Positions 60,226 to 64,000 of a DNA stretch of 64,000 bases are shown in pieces. How positions within the stretch are numbered: the first letter of the stretch is position 1; every line of letters begins with the position of its first letter. The stretch comes from Namhaeicola sp039714555. GTDB taxonomy: Bacteria; Bacteroidota; Bacteroidia; Flavobacteriales; Flavobacteriaceae. The notes below the pieces were generated by a model. The model saw nothing but the letters and a program-made list of their open reading frames with translations. It did not search any database and was not told the origin of the DNA. Where the stretch lies: NCBI GenBank assembly GCA_039714555.1, contig JBDLJB010000010.1, forward strand, positions 18,809 to 82,808, in the 5' to 3' direction. The position numbers and the translations under genes are program-made.

Positions 60226-62559
60226 TTAATTTATAATTGCAATTTTAGTCATTGCTGTTTCTGATTTGTCTGGAGTAGTCAACAAAACAATATATATACC
60301 TGAAGCTACTTTATGACCATTTAAATTGGTTTTTTTCCAAACTATTTTACCTCCATTAAAGTTTTGATTTTCATTAACATTCGTTTCAAAAACCAACTTT
60401 CCTGAAGTATCCAATATTTTTACATTTGTTCCTCTGGGTAAATGTGTACCATTCCTCCCGTCAATAGTTACAGTTTCGTGTTCTTTTTTTACAGGGTTTG
60501 GATAAGCATATACATCGGTTAAACTTTCTCCGTAAGGAGCAACATTATTGTTAAAAGCAACTATTCCTTTGTCGGTTGCAAAAAATACTTTTCCATTACT
60601 GTTATCAATTGATATTTTTAAAATTCTATTGGAAGCTAATGGAGAATTATCTTTATTAAAATTATTAAAAGTTTCTCCTCCTGAAGCATTTGTATTTAAA
60701 ACTCCACCTGTATCTGTTCCAAACCATTTGTTATCAGCACCATCAATGGCTATACTGTTTATAGGTTGATCTCCTAATAATTTTTTAGGTATTCCGTCAT
60801 CTTCTATTATCACAGGTACAGCATCATAAATATTTGAATCAAATAATCCACCTGTATTACTAAAAACAACCATCCCTTTTTTTGTTCCAATCCAAATTCT
60901 ATTATTCCTGTCAACTGCCAATGTTCTTACATTTGGATCAGGTAAAGAGCCTTTTGAAGCTTCGGTAAGCAATGCTTTTTTATGATTTCCTTGTTCATTA
61001 TATACCAGGGCTCCATTTCTTCTTGAACCTATCCAAACATTGTTGGTTTTATCAATAATTAATTCGGTTAAACCGAAGGCTTGATTTGTAATAATAGGAC
61101 TAAGATCAAAACTACTCCAACTCCCATCGGTATTTTGTTTTTTTAAACGGTTGGCTACCCAAGCATTGGTAGACCAGAAATTATTCTGGCTATCAAAAGC
61201 CGTTCCGTTAATTCTTATACTTGAATTTGGGTCTCCCGAAGGATAAAGATCTTCTAAACCACTATTTGAATCGTTTAATAAAACAGTAGGCTCATCATTT
61301 TCAACTACTAAAATTCCACTATTCCAAGAACTGATATAAGCTTTATTTTCTTCAATAGGATCTATTGTTATATGAACCAAATCTATAGCAGGGAATTTAT
61401 TGTCATAAGCAGTGTTTATCCAAACGTTTTCATCTCCTTTAAAATGGCTATATCCAGCTCTTTTACCTATAGGTGTAAAAGCACCATCATAACCCCCATA
61501 AACAACCCAAAGATTATTGTTTTGAGCAGTAATTGAGAAAACATCATTTGAAGTTGGTCCTTGAGGATGAATTTCATTATAATTATTAACTGAAAATGTT
61601 CTGTGCAAAATTCCATATTCTTTTGTTGCTAAATAAACATTATCGCTTTCAGCAAAAGCAGTATGCAAAGTGAAATCGTATTTTGCTGTAGTTGTAACTA
61701 TTAATTGTTGGTTAAGACTATTATCTAAAATATATGCTTTTTTCAAATTTGTTACCGTTAAAAAATCTGATGAAGATTTTAAATTCAATATTTGATCAGA
61801 ATACGTTTTTTTCTGATCTAATACACTTACCGAATTAAATTGGTAAAGTATGTTATTTTTTGAAGTATATAGTTGATCATTAAAAACTGATATTGACATA
61901 AAATTACCTAATAAATTACCATCAGGTTGTAACCAGTTATTAAAGTCTACTAGTTCCTGATTATTTACATCAGCCGAAAAGATTCCACTTTGTGTTGCTG
62001 CAAAGATTCTATCTTGATATATGGTTGTTTGGTTAACAACAACAGGCGTAGAACCTTGACCTATAAAAAAAGTATCACCAAATTGTAAAATATTCAAATT
62101 GTATTCAACAATACCAAAAGGCGTTGATAAATATAAAATATCATTCTTTTCGCTAATATGATTGATTTGTTTGTTTCCAGATATATCTAATCTTTCAATA
62201 TCATTTGCAATCGTAATATTTCCTTTCTGGTCAACAATTTCAATTAAACCGGTATCATACCCAATGATAAAATTTTGTGTTGATTCGCTAAAATAAATAA
62301 AAGTAGAAGCTTTTCCGGATAAGCCGTGAACCGAAGAGAATTTTTTAATTTCAAATGTGTTTTCATCATAAATAAAAACAGCATTATCAGCAGCTGCATA
62401 AATAATTTCACCATTTTTTGAAAATTCTTTTACATTATTATAAGAGTAAAAATCTTCCCATTGTTGGCTAAAATCGGTTTGTGAAAACAATAAAAAACTG
62501 ATGAAATAAAAAAATATACTCAGTGTTACTTTCAAACTTTTAAATGATAAGATCGGCAT
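60226..62559 (-). CDS. porZ: Type IX secretion system protein PorZ
   Basis: A 777-residue exported protein with a signal peptide to about residue 27 (FISFLLFSQ). Beta-propeller blades run from about 30 to 680 (WEDFYSYNNVKEFSKNGEII, repeated IWIGTKKGMVVF- and KWFGTDTGGVLN-type blade ends). The C-terminal T9SS sorting domain starts near YAYPNPVKKE at about 684 and ends SETAMTKIAIIN. This matches PorZ, part of the surface attachment complex that anchors T9SS cargo, and the neighbouring recO agrees. It is itself carried by T9SS through its C-terminal signal. An exact -7 box lies 15 bases above the start. Confidence 0.88.
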   Translation of the reverse strand: MPILSFKSLKVTLSIFFYFISFLLFSQTDFSQQWEDFYSYNNVKEFSKNGEIIYAAADNAVFIYDENTFEIKKFSSVHGLSGKASTFIYFSESTQNFIIGYDTGLIEIVDQKGNITIANDIERLDISGNKQINHISEKNDILYLSTPFGIVEYNLNILQFGDTFFIGQGSTPVVVNQTTIYQDRIFAATQSGIFSADVNNQELVDFNNWLQPDGNLLGNFMSISVFNDQLYTSKNNILYQFNSVSVLDQKKTYSDQILNLKSSSDFLTVTNLKKAYILDNSLNQQLIVTTTAKYDFTLHTAFAESDNVYLATKEYGILHRTFSVNNYNEIHPQGPTSNDVFSITAQNNNLWVVYGGYDGAFTPIGKRAGYSHFKGDENVWINTAYDNKFPAIDLVHITIDPIEENKAYISSWNSGILVVENDEPTVLLNDSNSGLEDLYPSGDPNSSIRINGTAFDSQNNFWSTNAWVANRLKKQNTDGSWSSFDLSPIITNQAFGLTELIIDKTNNVWIGSRRNGALVYNEQGNHKKALLTEASKGSLPDPNVRTLAVDRNNRIWIGTKKGMVVFSNTGGLFDSNIYDAVPVIIEDDGIPKKLLGDQPINSIAIDGADNKWFGTDTGGVLNTNASGGETFNNFNKDNSPLASNRILKISIDNSNGKVFFATDKGIVAFNNNVAPYGESLTDVYAYPNPVKKEHETVTIDGRNGTHLPRGTNVKILDTSGKLVFETNVNENQNFNGGKIVWKKTNLNGHKVASGIYIVLLTTPDKSETAMTKIAIIN

Positions 62560-62574
62560 ATTTTATATTTTGCT

Positions 62575-62582
62575 CAAATATA
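62575..62582 (-). promoter_or_regulatory. Candidate -7 box of the porZ-recO operon
   Basis: TATATTTG on the minus strand fits TAnnTTTG exactly, 15 bases above the porZ start codon. Confidence 0.5.
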
Positions 62583-62664
62583 TTTATAATAAATGAACTC
62601 TCCTTAAGTAAGTATAGGAAAATATATACCTAAGGCATAACTAAGGTTATAAGGTAAAAAAAAG

Positions 62665-62688
62665 CCCCAAACACTTTCGTGTTTGAGG
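62665..62688 (-). terminator. Rho-independent terminator of the tandem-repeat protein gene
   Basis: On the minus strand CCTCAAACAC pairs with GTGTTTGGGG (one G-U pair) around GAAA, followed by CTTTTTTTT. A second hairpin, TTTCCC/GGGAAA at 62737-62754, lies between it and the stop codon. Confidence 0.85.
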
Positions 62689-62806
62689 ACTGATTAAAAT
62701 AGAACAAGATATAATATTCTTTTTCAATTAGTGAATTTTCCCGGCGAGGGGAAATGTTCTATATTAATGTTTTATTAAATACATAAAGACTATTGTATTG
62801 ACTTTA

Positions 62807-64000
62807 TTAAAGACCTCCACTTAGATTTAAATTAGATTCGGCAACTAATTCTCCTTCTAAAAATAATTTTGCGGGGTAGGTCCCTTTTTCATATTCATAC
62901 CCTTTTCTATCAACAAACATTATAATATCAACATCATTATGATTATAATCAATTAAAGTATAATCAGTATATTTTTTCATTTCATCAGTTTCTTTTGAAT
63001 TAAAAACCCCTTTTGCATTTGTAACTTTTCCTTTAGGATTTTGTAAAACAAAATACGCTTCTTTTTTACCTGGTTCTACATTTTTATTGTGTAATAACTT
63101 AAAACTTACTTTTATCAAATCAGTCTTTTTAGCATTTTTGGTTTCTGCATATTTACCTTTATTATTTTTTTTCATTGCAATAACCTGTACACCATTAACA
63201 TCTAAATTTTCCTTTTCCTTTTTTGGGATTACATTTTTAGTGCTACTCACACTATTCCCTTCAGCTGTATCACTGCCCAATCTTTTTGTTTCATTGCTTT
63301 TTATAATATTATCATTATTGGTTGTTTCTTGTCTTTCTTCAACATTTTTCATTAACTGCTTAAAGGTTTTATTAAAAGAAAGTATTTGATTATTATAGTT
63401 TATAATATTGGCCCAACCAACAACTTCGCTTTTTATAACTTCATTTTTTAATTCAGTTATTTTATTTTTTTCTGATATAAATGTTTCTGTCAAATTTGAA
63501 TCCTTTGTTGATGCTTCTTCAAATTTTTCTTCTAATACTATCAATTTATCAATAACCTTATCCTTTTGGTCATCAATATAGTTTTCAGCTTTATTATCAG
63601 TTCTTTTTCTTACTACAGTTTCTATCTTTTCCTCTTTTACTTCCTGGTTATTAACTGCAAGATCATTTTTATCTTCAATTGATTTCTCCGGACTTACTTC
63701 AATTTTATTGATTTCTTGTTTTGGACTATTAATTGTCAAATCTTGATTTATATCTTCAGATTTACTGTAAACAGTTCTATCAATATTATCATTATTTTCT
63801 TTTACTTCCTGATTATTAACTGCAAGTTCATTTTTATCTTCAATTGATTTCTCCGGACTTACTTCAATTTTATTGATTTCTTGTTTTGGACTATTAATTG
63901 CCAAATCTTGATTTATATCTTCAGATTTACTGTAAACAGTTCTATCAATATTATCATTATTTTCTTTTACTTCCTGGTTATTAACTGCAAGATCATTTTT
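62807..64000 (-). CDS. Tandem-repeat, low-complexity protein with a C-terminal beta domain; 5' end outside the window
   Basis: The frame is open to the right edge, so the real start is outside; 397 residues are visible. From 64000 down to 63632 it consists of a 55-residue unit (KNDLAVNNQEVKENN, then DRTVYSKSEDINQDL and INSPKQEINKIEVSPEKSIED) repeated about 2.2 times in view. A charged, probably coiled-coil region follows. The C-terminal ~125 residues look like a compact beta domain (NGVQVIAMKKNNKGKY, KKEAYFVLQNPKGKV, KGTYPAKLFLEGELVAESNL). The body is acidic and rich in Asn, Glu and Lys. I do not recognise the family. The beta domain resembles a partner-binding or envelope-spanning module, but no function can be assigned. 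Confidence 0.7.
   Translation of the reverse strand, partial: KNDLAVNNQEVKENNDNIDRTVYSKSEDINQDLAINSPKQEINKIEVSPEKSIEDKNELAVNNQEVKENNDNIDRTVYSKSEDINQDLTINSPKQEINKIEVSPEKSIEDKNDLAVNNQEVKEEKIETVVRKRTDNKAENYIDDQKDKVIDKLIVLEEKFEEASTKDSNLTETFISEKNKITELKNEVIKSEVVGWANIINYNNQILSFNKTFKQLMKNVEERQETTNNDNIIKSNETKRLGSDTAEGNSVSSTKNVIPKKEKENLDVNGVQVIAMKKNNKGKYAETKNAKKTDLIKVSFKLLHNKNVEPGKKEAYFVLQNPKGKVTNAKGVFNSKETDEMKKYTDYTLIDYNHNDVDIIMFVDRKGYEYEKGTYPAKLFLEGELVAESNLNLSGGL
63632..64000. repeat. 165-bp direct tandem repeat within a coding sequence
   Basis: Two full copies (64000-63836 and 63835-63671) and 39 bases of a third (63670-63632) follow without spacer, each coding for 55 residues. The copies differ at only a few bases (for example GAT versus GAA giving Asp/Glu, and Ala/Thr before INSPKQ). 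The array continues beyond the window. Confidence 0.9.

Noticed and set aside
1..64000. Search by eye for tRNA genes, CRISPR arrays, insertion sequences, phage or defence systems
   Set aside because: Intergenic gaps are short (the longest about 308 bases) and none showed cloverleaf-like, repeat-spacer or transposase features; a covariance-model scan would be needed to exclude small RNAs.

Overview
The window is AT-rich, gene-dense DNA from a member of the Bacteroidota, almost certainly a Flavobacteriaceae-type bacterium. The evidence is a type IX secretion protein (PorZ) with a C-terminal sorting domain, two TonB-dependent outer-membrane receptors, a three-subunit sdhCAB complex with a single multi-helix cytochrome b subunit, lipoproteins of the DUF4292 class, and start sites preceded by the Bacteroidota -7 box TAnnTTTG instead of Shine-Dalgarno sequences. 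No tRNA, rRNA, CRISPR array, insertion sequence or phage gene was recognised.

Layout. (1) 1-13,550, all on the minus strand and read right to left: a surface-polysaccharide cluster. It holds a Wzz-like chain-length protein, a Wzx flippase, glycosyltransferases, a Wzy-like polymerase, WcaF- and WcaI-like enzymes, an O-antigen-ligase-like protein and two adjacent WcaJ-type priming transferases. purD and an end-clipped glycosyltransferase follow. (2) 13,566-17,300: a conserved protein with a nucleoside-phosphorylase-like C-terminus, an S41 protease and rnpA. (3) 17,405-23,209: an acyl-CoA dehydrogenase carrying a small palindromic insertion, surE/lpxB with a small membrane protein, and a Prc-type tail-specific protease. 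(4) 23,282-32,882: an envelope operon (nucleotidyltransferase, TPR protein, DUF4292 lipoprotein, EnvC-like protein), then ComEC, a MATE exporter, an O-methyltransferase and cardiolipin synthase. (5) 32,967-41,006: an ECF sigma/anti-sigma pair, then two complete and divergent sdhCAB operons placed head to head. (6) 41,031-53,534: a HAD phosphatase, a nitrilase-family amidase with a GH78-like rhamnosidase, PlsC, a TonB receptor, pgi, an M23 peptidase, a DUF3108 protein and a frameshifted small AraC-type gene. (7) 53,611-64,000: dsbD, tilS, a second TonB receptor, recO, porZ and the C-terminal part of a protein with 55-residue tandem repeats.

How it works together. Most genes are core envelope and central-metabolism functions: lipid A, phospholipid, peptidoglycan hydrolase control, T9SS, respiration, purine synthesis and polysaccharide assembly. 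The polysaccharide cluster encodes priming, transfer, flipping, polymerisation and probable ligation, but no sugar-nucleotide synthesis and no outer-membrane export genes, so these must lie elsewhere.

The most notable items are the duplicated sdh operons, the palindromic in-frame insertion in the acyl-CoA dehydrogenase, a flippase that appears to start at CTG, a one-base frameshift in the small AraC gene, the phosphorylase-like conserved protein, and near-identical 165-bp tandem repeats at the right edge. I did not see a clear novel multi-gene system; the window is mainly ordinary chromosome with several local oddities.
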